64,000 nt of DNA from Nymphaea colorata (GCF_008831285.2 NC_045149.1:10132417-10196416); one strand, 5' to 3'. Shown: positions 39,661 through 52,022, counted from the first letter of the stretch. Translations and numbers: made by a program. Notes: generated by a model not told the origin, from the letters alone.

Positions 39661-39978
39661 AGCATTCTGCCATCTCGAATCAGCTCAACTTGACCCATAA
39701 CTTATTCTATAATAATATATATATGTGATTTATTTATTTATTTATGTTTACTTTATTATAATTAAATATATTTATATATAATTTTTTATTAAAAATATAT
39801 TATTTATTCTAGATCTAATTGGACAGGGCCGGGCCTGGCCTCGAGCCCAGGTTGCACTTGCAGGTAATCAGGTTAGGTCCGGCTGATCATTTCACAAGGA
39901 ATGCGTGCAAAAGATACAACTGGCACGATCGGCTCAAGATCCACCATCCATCACCTCAATCCAATGGCCTGCATTCGT

Positions 39979-40528
39979 CCTCACGCATGCGATCAGTTAT
40001 CACCTGTTCGTGTACTATTTTTTGTCCATGAGGTCATCATTGTCCTAAAGACTAAAAAACTGACCCTCGTTCCTGTGCATGTGCAATATACTGATTGCAA
40101 AAATTTCGATATTTTTTTAATTCAACAAAGAAGCCAAAAAATATCCAACTTTCCTCTCGTTTTTTTTTTTTTTTTGGAATTTTCGGGTTCTATCCAACCT
40201 TTAATCCAAAGTAGCTAACATTATCCCTTTTTTTTTTCTAATAAGTGCATTATTTTTTCTGAAAATTGTAAGGAAAAGTGCTAAGTTCCGATTAATGTGA
40301 TTAAAGGTTACTTAGAAACTGAAAATTTCAAAAAGAGAAAGATCAAAATCGGATATCTTTTGTGCATCTTTTTGAAAATTACAAAAATGTCCGAGTTTTT
40401 ATAGCCAATATATCGCACATGGACTGGAATATCAGAAGGAGGGTCGGTTTTTTAGTCTTTAGGACAAGGATGACCTCATGGACGAAAAGTAGTACACGAG
40501 CAGGTGATACCTGATCGCGTGCGTGAGA
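39979..40528. mobile_element. Foldback MITE with long terminal inverted repeats
   Basis: The left arm (about 39979-40110) is the inverse of the right arm (about 40400-40528). Matching blocks include CATGAGGTCATC/GATGACCTCATG, TGTCCTAAAGACTAAAAAAC/GTTTTTTAGTCTTTAGGACA, CACGCATGCGATCAG/CTGATCGCGTGCGTG and ACCTGTTCGTGTACTA/TAGTACACGAGCAGGT. The arms are at least 110 bases long and the interior AT-rich. Long arms without a coding frame suggest a MULE-type or foldback non-autonomous element. I could not identify a target duplication. Confidence 0.75.
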
Positions 40529-41763
40529 ACAATGAGCTTAGAAGAAGATCCAAGTCAAGGCAGAAATAGTCCATACTTATATCTTCCAATTGAGAACATT
40601 GAGTTTAGAAGAAGCCAAACGTGAATGAAGGAGACAAAGATAACAACCATGATGTGTTAAAAAGTTGTGTAATAGTTGGTGTTGTCATGAACTCGTCTGC
40701 AACGAAGGGAATCAACAAGGAGACATTCTACTTTTATGAGAAAAAAAAAAGATACTAACACCATATACTGATGAAGTTCATGTATCTTGGTGATTTGAGG
40801 ATAACAAATGTACAAATATATAGGTGTGTTTTTGCATTTATTACAAGAGATATACATGGAAATTGGATACAATCTTATCAATATTCATGATCTCACAGGG
40901 AGATTGTAGATTCGATTGCCTCTTTTAACAATATGTGCAAAAAGGAAAAAATGGATTCCTCCGGCACCTGTCTCCCGTATCAGAGAGCGAGTTGCGTGCA
41001 CCAGGGTGCCCAGGGTATAACGCACAACAAATATGCACCCCTAGATATGATATGAAGGTGGGAGTTTGGATATTTTAGGGGTTTTGTTAAAAAAAAATGT
41101 CCTTTTTTTATATGTTTAACTTTTTCACTATCTTTTTTGTCCATACAGAAAAAGGTGCCCATGTATTCTGACCATTATGCATGGTGGTGCAATCTATTTT
41201 ACTGCTGTATCGGAGTCCGCATCGAGTCGGGTGCGCACTGGACATGGGTGCAGCTCCGACTCATACCGGAGCCTAGTTAGAATGTCATATTAATAAATTA
41301 CTTATATAATATCTGTTGTTTTGATATTTTTCTATGCAATACAATTATTCAAGTATGTTATATACATTAATAACTAAATTGTTATAATATGTTTATTCTG
41401 TTTTTTATATATAATAAATTTAAAATAATAATAATAATAAAAATAAAATTCCCTCGCCGCACCGCCGCACCGAAATTTTTTGGGTGCCGTTCCGGCACCG
41501 GCATATTATATATCAAAATAAGCAATTATTTTATATATCAGGCCTTAATTGCCTCATAAAATTAATGTGGGTGCCATCAAAATCGGTTCTAAACTGAATG
41601 GTGGAGTTGTTGATTTTAGCTAACTCAATTGTGAATCGGCTACAAAATATTTCAAAATTATTTTAAGAGCAATTTGATTTATAGACCCTAGAAGTTCATG
41701 AAAAACAGTTCAAAGCTAACCTTCTAAAATGATCAATTTGGGCAAGAAAACGAAAATTTTCAA
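40529..41763. other. No gene recognised
   Basis: Short open frames only. Includes a (TAA)n-like run (about 41425-41440) and GGCACCG-type degenerate repeats around 41210-41280 and 41450-41505. The segment beginning GAGCGAGTTGCGTGCAC (about 40985) resembles one near 28709. Confidence 0.35.
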
Positions 41764-41813
41764 GGTGCGTTTGGATACACACCTAAAAAGGCATTCTGGA
41801 AGCAAAACAGCAA

Positions 41814-41844
<31 letters not shown>

Positions 41845-42053
41845 GGATAAAATGGGTTTTCTGAAAACACTGTTTTCGTAAAGGAGTGAAACCTGCCCCC
41901 CCACCTCTCCTCTGGGTTATTCGTCTAAAAACCAGTTTTTGCCTGTCCACCCAAACATGCAAGAGAAGTTTTTCAAAACTCAATAAAAAAAATCATTTTT
42001 ATAAAATCAAGTTTTCCGAAAAAACATTTCAGTGTGTCATCCAAAACACTACA
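41764..42053 (+). mobile_element. Putative MITE (GTTTGGATRACACAC ends)
   Basis: Left end GGTGCGTTTGGATACACACC and right end GTGTGTCATCCAAAACACTA are approximate inverses. The interior includes a T-run of about 25 bases (41819-41844) and inverted copies of AAAACCAGTTTTTG/GTTTTCTGAAAAC. About 290 bp, no coding frame. Superfamily not determined. Confidence 0.45.
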
Positions 42054-42410
42054 CTAATTATCTGTTTATTTCTCTGGCCTGCCTACTTTCCTGCTCCCTT
42101 TTTTCTCTTTCAAATTTACATTGAAATCGAATTTTGGACTTAGCTCTTTGGCCTTGGTCTGCTTTGATTTTTAAAGCTCTGTTTTGGCTCTAGTTGACTT
42201 CCGATTTGAAACCTTGCTTCAAATTTGATAGAAATTTTGATCTTGTAATTCAAATTTGAATTAATGTTGAAGTTGTGATTGGTTCCTAGCCTCAGGATTT
42301 AGGATGGGGTTGAGTAGGCATCGAAGTGAGTTTCCTCAGATTTTGTGTAAAATATTTTGTAAAATTTTTAATATTGCCATTTGAAAATTTTGAGAAATTT
42401 TTTTGTTTGG

Positions 42411-42785
42411 ACACCTATTAAGTATAGATCAGGATCTACATTAACACTGGAGCCATGCATTTCTTTTGTTCCATTTTATGCACAAATAGGCTGTTAGAAG
42501 CAACATAACTGAACAAGATTTCTCTAACTCTGTCCCATCTTCCACCATGCCTAGACAGACCAACTCATCTAATCTGCACTCTTACAATTTGAGTTGCTAA
42601 ACTCTAGATTTCCTTAGAAAGGCTGTGTCTTGCCACTGTGGTCTGGTTGAGGTAAAATGAGATGCATAGTTCTTATTAAATATATAGAAGCCAGTCTCTT
42701 CCCCGTTGCTCTTGGTCCTATTTTTGGTGACCATTTGTGTTGTTGAGTCAACCAAGTTTCATCTAATTTGATAGCCATAACAGCT
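42411..42785 (+). repeat. Diverged duplicate of the laccase promoter region
   Basis: Collinear with 55630-56010, the region just upstream of the laccase ATG. Shared landmarks: TATAGATCAG, GCCATGCATTTCTT, CACAAATAGGCTGTT, CCATGCCTAGACAGACCAAC, TTTGAGTTGCTA, GTGTCTTGCC, GTTCTTATTA followed by a TATA motif, AGAAGCCAGTCTCTT, TTTGGTGACC and GTCAACCAAG. In this copy the TATA motif is the cleaner AAATATATAGAAG (42678-42690). Homology ends near 42785 and no laccase exon follows. Confidence 0.8.
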
Positions 42786-45295
42786 CTACCAAGAAACATG
42801 GGATTTGAAATACCCTCTCCACACCCAAATACTAGCCTTGATGGAGTCCCTTAGGCAATTAACACCTACTTGGCTTCTCATCAATCGAATACCATCGAAA
42901 CTTGGCCAATGAGGAGCATATTTTTGTCAATATTACTGTATAGAAACCATATTATTTGATCAATTACATGCCATAAATGGTATAATCTGCCTGCATATGG
43001 CAACTTTTCTACATCTTACAAGGAGCAATCTTCTTGTTGATCTTTATCACAAGCTCTTTGCATCAGTCCTCCTTGAGCATGCCCTGAAGGAAGGAGGCCC
43101 AAGATATGTTATGGGTAAGGAACCAACTTGTGAAAACAAGCATCCCTAGAATACAGTTCGCCCTCACCTGTTTACTTCGAAATTTTCGCTGATTGGTAGG
43201 ATTCACCACCAAGCATAAATGGGACTCCATTAATTTTGGCACCCCTCACATTTTTCTTCACCCTCTCTTGCTCTTTCTTTATTTTCTCCCCTCCTCTTAT
43301 GTTTTCTCTCTCTCTCTCTTCTTTTTTCCTTTAGTCAACTAACTTTCCAGCTCTACAATTGATGGATTAAGTGGGCAAGGGACTTAAAAGAATTAGTTCC
43401 AAAGTGAGGCTGGTTTAATTCATTTGCAGAATTGGTAAATATGAGCCTATGAAGTCTTTTACATACAAATGAATACATCAGTGGAACGCTGCCTACCTAA
43501 AAGCTTGTATAATACTGAAGGCATTGTGCCACTCTCCTTTGAAGTCGGAATGATAAAGCATAATTGCATAAATGTCAAAAACAATCATTTCATGTCAATT
43601 TCTAGTGCTAACTATGCTAGAAGCATCTCTAGTTTCAAAACTTGGTACTTCTAAAATAATGTATTGAAATAGGATTTTATAAGAATCAAAACCTACATTG
43701 TTGATGTCAAACTTCTTGAACCACAAAGTAACTCATTTTCATTTTAGTTCTAGGTTTTGAACATTGACGACATCCATAGATTAAAATTTTAAAAGGAAAA
43801 CATAAAGTATAGTTGCTGAAACCTAGTTGCACCATAATTTATGTAATAACTTTATATTGTTGTTCGTCCCAGCTTTAAAGTAGTCAATTTTATCAAAACT
43901 CAACCCGACCTTAAATTATTCACCCATCGCAAGTGAAAAAGACCTTACACATGGGTCTCACACATGTTGCCCAATTTTTAAAAATTTCTATTGAAAAAAA
44001 TTCTCTTGTGGATCCCTTTTGGAGAAGTGATTTCTTGTGTAGATACTTTCACTCAAGCCTGAGGGTCCACTTAGTGAGATCATGCAGTGTTAATTTGATA
44101 GAAAGTTAAAGTTTGTATCTTATGGTCTTTAGTTTTCCATGCATTGGGACATGAGAAGTGCATTCAAAGAGAGTGTTTGATAATAAGAATGTATATTTTA
44201 ATCTTGGAACATGTACATGTTTTTAGAATGCATGGTTTAAGAACAAGATGCTTCATAAAGCATGATATGATTATTGATGTTATTTATAGATCCACAATCT
44301 AATGCTAGATTAATCATACTATAACAATAAGACAACTTTATTGAAATGTGTGTTATAAGTATATCATGCATTCTAAAGACACAATGTTTTTCTCAAGACC
44401 ATCTCGAAAGATCACACTACTGCTCTCATGAGAATTCAAGGTTGAGCTTGTGTAAAAAATCAAGTAGTCTTCTCTCCTTATCGTTTTAGGACTCATAACT
44501 TCTTTTCAGTGCGAGTCCCTGAAAGGTTGGTGCAATGGATAGGGCAGGGGCTGGTAAGTACTCAGTCTCCATTTCAATCCCTAAGGAATCAACTCTCTGT
44601 GCTGCAAAAGGGGGCCACTAATACCTTAAGGCACCGAAAACATGCTATGTACCTTAGGAGGGTGAGGAGTTGGGTGGCAGCTTCACCAAGACCTGCTTTT
44701 AAATGTGAATAGCATATCTATGTTAAACCTGAAAATTCTAGTGCAACTTTCTCATAGCAGGGTAAGAGGTTTTGTCTCTTATATAATAGTTTTGACTTGG
44801 CTAAAGACATATACCTATTAATTGAAACTATATCTACCCTCATTTAACAGTCGATGTGTGCCCTGATGCAACCACCAACCCAACTTGGGTGGAAAGTGAA
44901 AACCCTTTGACATCCAAACTTAGTTCTAATTCAATATTCACATTCACAAAAGGAATTATTTTGGTTTCAAGGAGGCCGCCATAAGGCCATAACCTCAATT
45001 TTTTTTGGGTTCTCTTGATGGCCTCACATCAGCACAGTGTCACATGTAGCATTGCATGGGCAGTTGCCAACACAGTCCACCAAAATTCATTTATTTACAT
45101 ATTAGTTGGCCGTAATCATTTGCTTATCTATATATTGTTGCCTCTCAGCCAAAACTTTGTGCTCTACGCCACCATTACTTTCACTTATAACTGACAAATA
45201 AAACATATTTCTATCATGGGTCTCTAACTTCAATTCAAATAGTATCTAAGCATGATGAAAATAATGGTAACTGTATTACCTATTCATCAGTAATT
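42786..45295. other. No gene recognised; SINE-like motif
   Basis: No laccase exon or other coding region is visible downstream of the promoter-like copy. A CT-rich block lies at about 43260-43325. Around 44520-44580 the sequence GGTTGGTGCAATGGATAGGG resembles a pol III A box, followed by TTTCAATCCCT, a weak B box, so a decayed SINE is possible. Confidence 0.35.
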
Positions 45296-46150
45296 GGGGA
45301 CGGTGGAGGGAGGGGATGGTCATGTGAAATACTAAATGCAATTTTTGAAAACTTTTATCAGGGGCCAACTCTTATTTGTCAAAAGTTTTACAAGGGCCAA
45401 ACTGCTAATTTTAAAATTTTTTATATGCAAAATCATACTTTCCAAAACATGAGGGAAACCATGGCCTCCCCATGGCTCTGCCTCTATGTCGGGGTTTGTG
45501 ACAGTGTTGACACTTGGCATCCATTTTTTAGATAAGAAAAAACATATATTCCCCATTGTAGGCAAGAGTGAGAGGCAACGGAGCTTTTCAATATTGAAAA
45601 CTATAAACTAACGTGATTTTCACATTTTCTAACATTACCCCATTAAATTGGAAGCGTCTTTTTAACATGTCAAACAAAAATCAGGTTTTCTTTTTATACT
45701 ATAGGCAAAAGGTAGGCTTTGAATGAAAAATACTTTTCTTAACTAACTTGCATTCTTTTTACACATTTTTATTTAAATGATAGAGGCCGCAAGGCGATGG
45801 CAGACCTACACATGGGCCTGAGTGAGTGGATTTCTAAACAAAAGATTAAGACCAAAGTTGAGCAGCTTAGTGCATTTGATGGCCTTCAATTGAAAGTAAA
45901 TTAAGAAGCAAAGTTCTAGCTCAAACCGGTTTTGAAATGAAAATTGCAGTTCTAGTTTCCCTTTTTGTTTGATACTATAGAATTTTGAGTCCAAAATTGA
46001 AATGATGCGTTATCATAAAGCAAAACTTGCAATTCTATAATTCATGAAGTAAAACCTTCTTGACTTGTGCCCTAAAGGGACACAATAAATTCCAAAATTC
46101 TAGAATAATAATTCAACCCTCTACGGTCGAACCGCAATTCCAGAATTTTG
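45296..46150 (+). repeat. Dispersed duplicate block B (partner 38928..39660)
   Basis: Second copy of block A, with a longer left part (45296-45488) ending in CATGGCTCTGCCTCT, a hAT-like right end. Landmarks are in the same order as in block A, with independent indels and substitutions. Confidence 0.75.
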
Positions 46151-46611
46151 ATTCAAGAATGAGGTTATAAATCCAAAATCAAAATTTTTTGTCTGGTAAT
46201 GCAATTCCCATTCATCAGAAATGAGAATTTCAATTCTCTCCTCATCAAATAACCCCTAAAAAAACCCAAATTGTTTATGCCCTTTTCCCTCCTCAACGAG
46301 GGCTTCCCAAGGACACCAAAAATGAAGAGACAATTTATTATATATGTCCTACAAAATACTATAGAACTCCTCTTGCACACACTTTGAGTGAGTCGAAGGA
46401 ATAGTATCTCACTACCAAGGCTACATTAGTACCTATTGTAGAAACCCAAATGCATATCAGCTAATACATTATTCCCACCTGGGCCTGGGCCTTAAAATTG
46501 AGCGTCGGGCCAGCCCGAGTCAGCTGAACTCAACCTGATAAATTATTCTTTAACAGTATATATATACATAATTATATATATATATAACAAAAAATACATA
46601 TATATATATAC

Positions 46612-46663
<52 letters not shown>
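46151..46663. repeat. Degenerate repeat and (TA)n microsatellite
   Basis: No gene. About 46480-46550 carries the GGGCCTGGGCC/CAGCCCGAGTC degenerate repeat. A (TA)n-rich run occupies 46557-46663. Confidence 0.6.
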
Positions 46664-46666
<3 letters not shown>

Positions 46667-47019
46667 TGATTGGCATTGAATCGAAAAAAGAAGTCTTTCA
46701 AGTTCCATGGAGCCAAGTTTTGATTGCTCTCTTTTTCCAATTTGTAGAAGAATGGAAGCTATGTGAAAGCATGTCCCAACTCAAAAAGGATATGAAGATG
46801 GTCTTGTGGAACCCAACCATCACTTATCCAATCTCCTCTTCCAACTTGGAGCTACATGCCCTTAAAACAACAGCAGTTACTGCCTTTTTTATTATGCTTT
46901 TACAGTCTAAACTATTAAACATGTTATTTAAGAGAAAGAAAAATACTTTGACATCTGAATTCAAATCTTCTGAACCAAGTTTCTTTTGGTCATAGGAGAA
47001 ATGAAAATGGCTGGTGATA

Positions 47020-48005
47020 GATTTCAAATATTTAGGCTGCTTTTGTCACAACATAATTTGGAAGGTTCATCGATAATTATTCTCATATCCTCGATTAGAC
47101 TTTCTAGCCAAACAATCTTTGTATTGGTTGTTAGCATGGCATGATATTATGCTTGAATTGATGATAGTGAAATCTTTTGTTGTTTTTTACAGCTCCAATA
47201 GATGGAAGAACCCAAGAAAACACAAAAACTAGTGGTAGATTGTCTATCTTTAGGGTCACCACTCCAATCAACATTAGTGTAAGCAATTAATTCTAAGGAA
47301 GACGATGCAAAAAAGAAGACTCCCTTATTTGATGTCTTCTTTATATACCAAACAATTTTCGTGACAACTCAACGGTGGTGGGTGCATGTTGAAATTGATT
47401 AGCAACATGTACAACATTATCTATGTCAGGTCTAGTGATGGTCAAGTATGACAGGGCCTCAGCAAGTTGTTGATATGGTGTTGGATTTTCAAAAAGTCCT
47501 TCATCATTAATCTTCATTTTACTCCAAAAACTTGAGGCGTTTCTACAATCTTGTTAGATGTAAGTCCCAACATGTTTAGAATTTTTGCAGCAAACTTCAT
47601 ATGTGATAACAAATACCCTCTCTATGAATAGCATGTGTCTATTCCAAAAAAATAGGTTAGATATCACAAGTCTAACGTATCAAATTCTTCTTGTAAAAAC
47701 TTTTTAATTTCACATACCCTTTTCTTTTCACTACCAGTTATGATCATATCATCTACATACATAAGTAAAATTACAAGACCATAATCTTTGTTTTGACAAA
47801 AAATGTGGTGTAGGAGTAGCATGATCTAAACATTTGTTTATTGAAAACTATAAAATCCATTATACCATGTCTTAGGAACCTGCTTGAGACCATAGAGAGC
47901 ATTGTTAAACAAATTATTTTATCATTAGGTACTTCATACCTGGGAGGAGGATATATGTAAACTTCTTCATCTAATTCACCATTTTAAAAGGCATTTTTAA
48001 CATCT
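47020..48005 (-). mobile_element. Ty1/copia remnant: RT and RNase H only
   Basis: The minus strand from 48005 downwards reads as copia polymerase with stops and frameshifts. An RT palm appears first (DVKNAF, a stop, NGELDEEVYIYPPPRYEVPN, about 47990-47930). An intact catalytic YVDD follows (47749-47760) with MIITGSEKKRVCEIKKFL. Next come PYQQLAEALSYLTITRPDID near 47430 and RNase H (ELIAYTNVDWSGDPKDRQST, SFCVFLGSSIYWSCKKQQK) around 47300-47150. No LTR, gag or integrase is seen. Its sequence differs from the copia remnant at 33820-36155, so they represent different lineages or ages. Confidence 0.8.
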
Positions 48006-49838
48006 GTAAAACATTATTTTCAAAATACTATTTCTGTACCTATAAGTCCCCCTGGAATTAGGCACATGATGGGTCAATATCATATGGTCAAGAGGGGATA
48101 ATCCTAGACTTTTCTCATTGCCAATGCATAGCTTCTCTAGAAGAAGACAACAAATTGGGTCAATATTGGGCGATTGAAATGGACAACCAATCATTTAAAA
48201 CAGCTTACCTCCTTGCCACAACTGTCTTCATTTTTCTCCCAAATGTGAAAAGAAAAATGGGAAAATAAATAATGAAAGAAAAATGTGAAAAAATTATAAT
48301 ATTTAAAAATTCTAACATGAAAATATCACCATTTCTGCATTTCTTCTGTATTGTACTAAGTTTATTTGAACATTTTAATAACTAACTTAATTTTTTCTAT
48401 AATATGTATCCCTTGCTGAAAGAGGTAGAAAGAACCGATGCCATAGGGAATACCAATTTTCATCTATTATCTAGTTATGTGTTCATTGGCTTAATACAAA
48501 TTTATACTAATGCATGTTTTTAAATATATTTTTTGATTTTCAATGACATTGTCAGAGAAACAATAGATGAAGACATGAATTGTCATGATCACATGATGGC
48601 TCTGAAGAAAACACTGATGTGGGTGTAGTTCTCCCTTCATTCTTCACTACCAGTTTGTCAATGATATGTCCATAGATGGTTGTATACTTGTATACATTTC
48701 TTGTGGAATTTTGTTTATTTGGATATCTGTTAAGTTTTCCTCTATCTTGTACTTGTTTCTGTGGTATACTTTTTGTTATTATTCTCTAGCATTGAATGAG
48801 AAGGTGTGAGCTTAGCTTGGATGAACATGAATGAAACATTTAATATCCATTATTTAGTTTCATTCTTCTTCCTTTATGCTACTCTTTCTTACATCTTTTA
48901 GAACATTGGATTGATTTGTATTATAAAATGTGACGGATTGGTTGTGATAACCATTCTGAGAAGAAAATTGCTCTGCAATATCTCATTTCAAGATGTGATG
49001 TACTGGCCTTCATTGGTAGGATGGCGATTTCAGTTTATGCATGCTTTAGGAATGCCAGTTCTGCCAGATTTTGTATAGTCTGGTTCAATCAAGGATGCAC
49101 CAATGTTGATTTGTTTTATATATAAAAAAAAAGTATTTACTAAGGTTCCAGAATATTTTTTTGTATGAAAGAATCCAGTCCAAACACTTTCAGTGCAATT
49201 TCCTAATGGTACGCAAGCTCTAGCACCTGATATACTGCCGACCTCTTTATGTTTTGCTTTGGCCAATTAACTCTCAGTGTTGTGCTATAATGTCCAATAA
49301 TTGATTGCTACACAATGTCCCTGAACCAAATCCATCTTAAGGAATGAATGTCATCACATTTTAGACTCCAAGTCCAGCAGTTAAACATGAGATGGGTACC
49401 AACTTTAATGAATTAACCTAAAACTGATGTAAGTATTCAGTCTTGTGGACCTCATGATCCTTTATCAGTTTGGTAGATTGGTAGATATTTCTGTTCAACA
49501 CCTTGAAAGGCTATGAACTAGGTTCCTCCGCTGATCTTTCTTATTTTTTTATTTTCGCCTAGTCTTTTTTCCATTTTGTATTCTGTATATTTTTTCACAT
49601 ATACAATATACATATAAAACATATATTTGGCTTGTTTAGTAAATAAAAAAAACAAAAAAAAAGAAGGAGAACAGAATTAATATATGTGGGGGAACAATTT
49701 TTTAGATGTTTCATAGATACAAGGACTGTTGTCAAGCCATTTGAACGGATGACATGTTATATGTATCTTTGGTTGAATCTAACGAATAGAGGGGATTTCC
49801 TCCAAGCCATCTCCATGTATGGGATGTTCTACATACCT
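48006..49838. other. No gene recognised
   Basis: AT-rich sequence with short frames only. The minus-strand frame at 49030-49266 has no recognisable domain. Immediately before the tandem array, two diverged copies of a CAAGCCAT ... GTTSAA segment (about 49735-49779 and 49804-49847) hint at an older, decayed duplication. Confidence 0.35.
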
Positions 49839-50494
49839 CTGGTTCAAGCTTATGGTCAACTGCTGGATTGTGATGTGCAAAGTAAGCAGTGTCGACTGTG
49901 AATCAGTTTACTGGTTTCTTAATGTGTGTGTGGATGCATGGCCATTTAGACTCGTGTGTGTGGATGCATGGCCATTTAGACTCGTGTATGTGCATCTGCA
50001 ACCTGGTTCAAGCTTATGGTCAACTGCTGGATTGTGATGTGCAAAGTAAGCAGTGCCGACTGTGAATCAGTTTACTGGTTTCTTAATGTGTGTGTGGATG
50101 CATGGCCATTTAGACTCGTGTGTGTGGATGCATGGCCATTTATACTCGTGTATGTGCATCTGCAACCTGGTTCAAGCTTATGGACAACTGCTGGATTGTG
50201 ATGTGGAAAGTAAGCAGTGCCGACTGTGAATCAGTTTACTGGTTTCTTAATGTGTGTGTGGATGCATGGCCATTTAGACTCGTGTGTGTGGATGCATGGC
50301 CATTTAGACTCGTGTATGTGCATCTGCAACCTGGTTCAAGCTTATGGTCAACTGCTGGATTGTGATGTGCAAAGTAAGCAGTGCCGACTGTGAATCAGTT
50401 TACTGGTTTCTTAATGTGTGTGTGGATGCATGGCCATTTAGACTCGTGTGTGTGGATGCATGGCCATTTAGACTCTTGTGTATGTGGATACATC
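49839..50494 (+). repeat. Tandem array: four copies of a 164-bp unit
   Basis: The motif CTGGTTCAAGCTTATGG recurs at 49839, 50003, 50167 and 50331, exactly 164 bases apart. Copies are nearly identical; the differences noticed are single substitutions. Within each unit a 30-bp segment (GTGTGGATGCATGGCCATTT...) is itself duplicated in tandem. The array fades after about 50494. The period is not a multiple of three, so the open frames over it are incidental. Confidence 0.95.
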
Positions 50495-51717
50495 TGCAAC
50501 TTGCTTGTTTCTAAATTTAGGCCAATTATTGATCCCTAACTTGAATGGCTGAGCGTTTTTGTATGAGTCATTATGACTTAAAATTAAATTATATTTGTTT
50601 TAGCCATTATTTTCTGCAACAGGCTTCCTACACAATATACTAAGTTTTTATTTAGCTACACATGATGGCAAAATTCATTATGGGAGTGTAGTCGTCTTTG
50701 ATGAACAGTTCCACTGTAGGCTCTGCCTATGCTTCCCCAAGAGATAGATAGCCAAATGATCTGCAATCAGTGTATTACCCTTGCTTTTTGATGTGGCTAC
50801 CTCTAAACTCCAATTTATGGCTTCCTCTTCCCCAATAATGCCTACCCCTTCAACTATTACCTTTTTAAATGCAAAGAAGAAAATTGTAGCTTTATCTTGA
50901 TGATAAAAGAAGAATACTTTTAAATATTTGAAATAAAGCCCAATGCAATGATCACCATATATAGTTGGAGCTCAAGCCTTCAGTTTTTGGGCATGAAATT
51001 TGATAGATGATATCAGGCTTTATATATCTGCTGCACATCTATTTGAGCTTACTTATCAGAGTGGAAGCAATTCTCAAAATTGAAAATAAATGTAATCAAG
51101 AATAGGCCAGGGTGCATGAAATTGGGGGGAAAAAATATTATACATATCTTCAAAAAGAAGAATTGATTACCACCAATTCTATTGAGGGTTGAGGTTGATT
51201 TTTAGGACGCCGGGCCTTAAGGCCTCGTCAGTCCGGATAGTTACAATGGTCTTCCCCTTCATGTAGCAACAGGAGAAAGAGGGGAGGGGCTTCAACTTCT
51301 CCGGGGTATCCGTCCCCCAATAAAAAGTTAGAACAAAAAACTGAGCTCAACCATACAAAGAAAACCATCTAGAACCAAATCTGATAAACAAAAACAGAAA
51401 ACCGTAAGCAAAAAATCTCACGACACCTTGACTGCTAGACATCTCTCACCACGTAGCATTGACACATCATAATATCGAATGCTGGTTGCCTGTGGTCCAG
51501 TTGTTAGTTCCTCGAAAAAAATAGATCATGTCGGCGTCAACCAGATGGCAAGCCAAGCAGTGGAGGGTAGGGTCAGGTGATTGGGGAGAGAGGGTGAGAA
51601 TGAAGTTTCATCGGAGTTACGGTTTAACAAAAGCATAAGATGGTTGTTCAATGCAAAGTGCATTCACGATCAACATCCAAACCTGATCTGTCTTTTTTTT
51701 TTTTTTGGCTACATTTC

Positions 51718-51720
<3 letters not shown>
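50495..51720. other. No gene; one half of a dispersed duplication
   Basis: No coding region supported. The segment 51107-51216 (GGGTGCATGAAATTGGGG ... GATTTTTAGGACGCC) has a diverged direct copy at 53118-53228. Confidence 0.45.

Positions 51721-51721
<1 letters not shown>

Positions 51722-51769
<48 letters not shown>
51722..51769. repeat. (TA)n microsatellite
   Basis: Uninterrupted TA repeat of about 48 bases after a T-run. Confidence 0.95.
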
Positions 51770-51772
<3 letters not shown>

Positions 51773-51827
51773 CAGTCAATTGATTTCTCTCTCTTTTTCA
51801 CTCGAGATATATATATAATGAGCGAAT

Positions 51828-51853
51828 GGTGACTCCAGCTGTCTAGAGTCACC
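51828..51853. repeat. Short perfect hairpin
   Basis: GGTGACTC and GAGTCACC form an 8-bp perfect stem around a 10-base loop. A related GGAGTCACCCA motif occurs near 13892, so this may be the end of a small dispersed element. Confidence 0.5.
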
Positions 51854-51874
51854 CAGCTCACTCATAAGGGTTGT

Positions 51875-52022
51875 CAAGGTTATCAGGATAGATGGGTGAG
51901 AGAAAAAAATAATGAAAAAAGAATGTATGAATTAATACTAAACGACTGCAAGGTTATCAGGATAGATGGGTGAGAGAAAAAAATAATGAAAAAAGAATGT
52001 ATGAATTAATACTAAACGACTG
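51875..52022 (+). repeat. Perfect 74-bp tandem duplication
   Basis: Two essentially identical 74-base units beginning CAAGGTTATCAGGATAGATG lie head to tail. Identity indicates a recent event. Confidence 0.95.

Noticed and set aside
42786-43300. Laccase exons downstream of the duplicated promoter
   Set aside because: I looked for HWHG, WWHAH and HCH-type motifs and the exon 1-2 sequence and found none.
46666-46995. 110-codon plus-strand open frame next to the copia remnant
   Set aside because: No recognisable domain; it could be part of a decayed LTR. Not enough evidence for a gene.
49839-50494. CRISPR-like or protein-repeat array
   Set aside because: Units are 164 bp with no unique spacers, the period is not a multiple of three, and the context is a plant nuclear genome.
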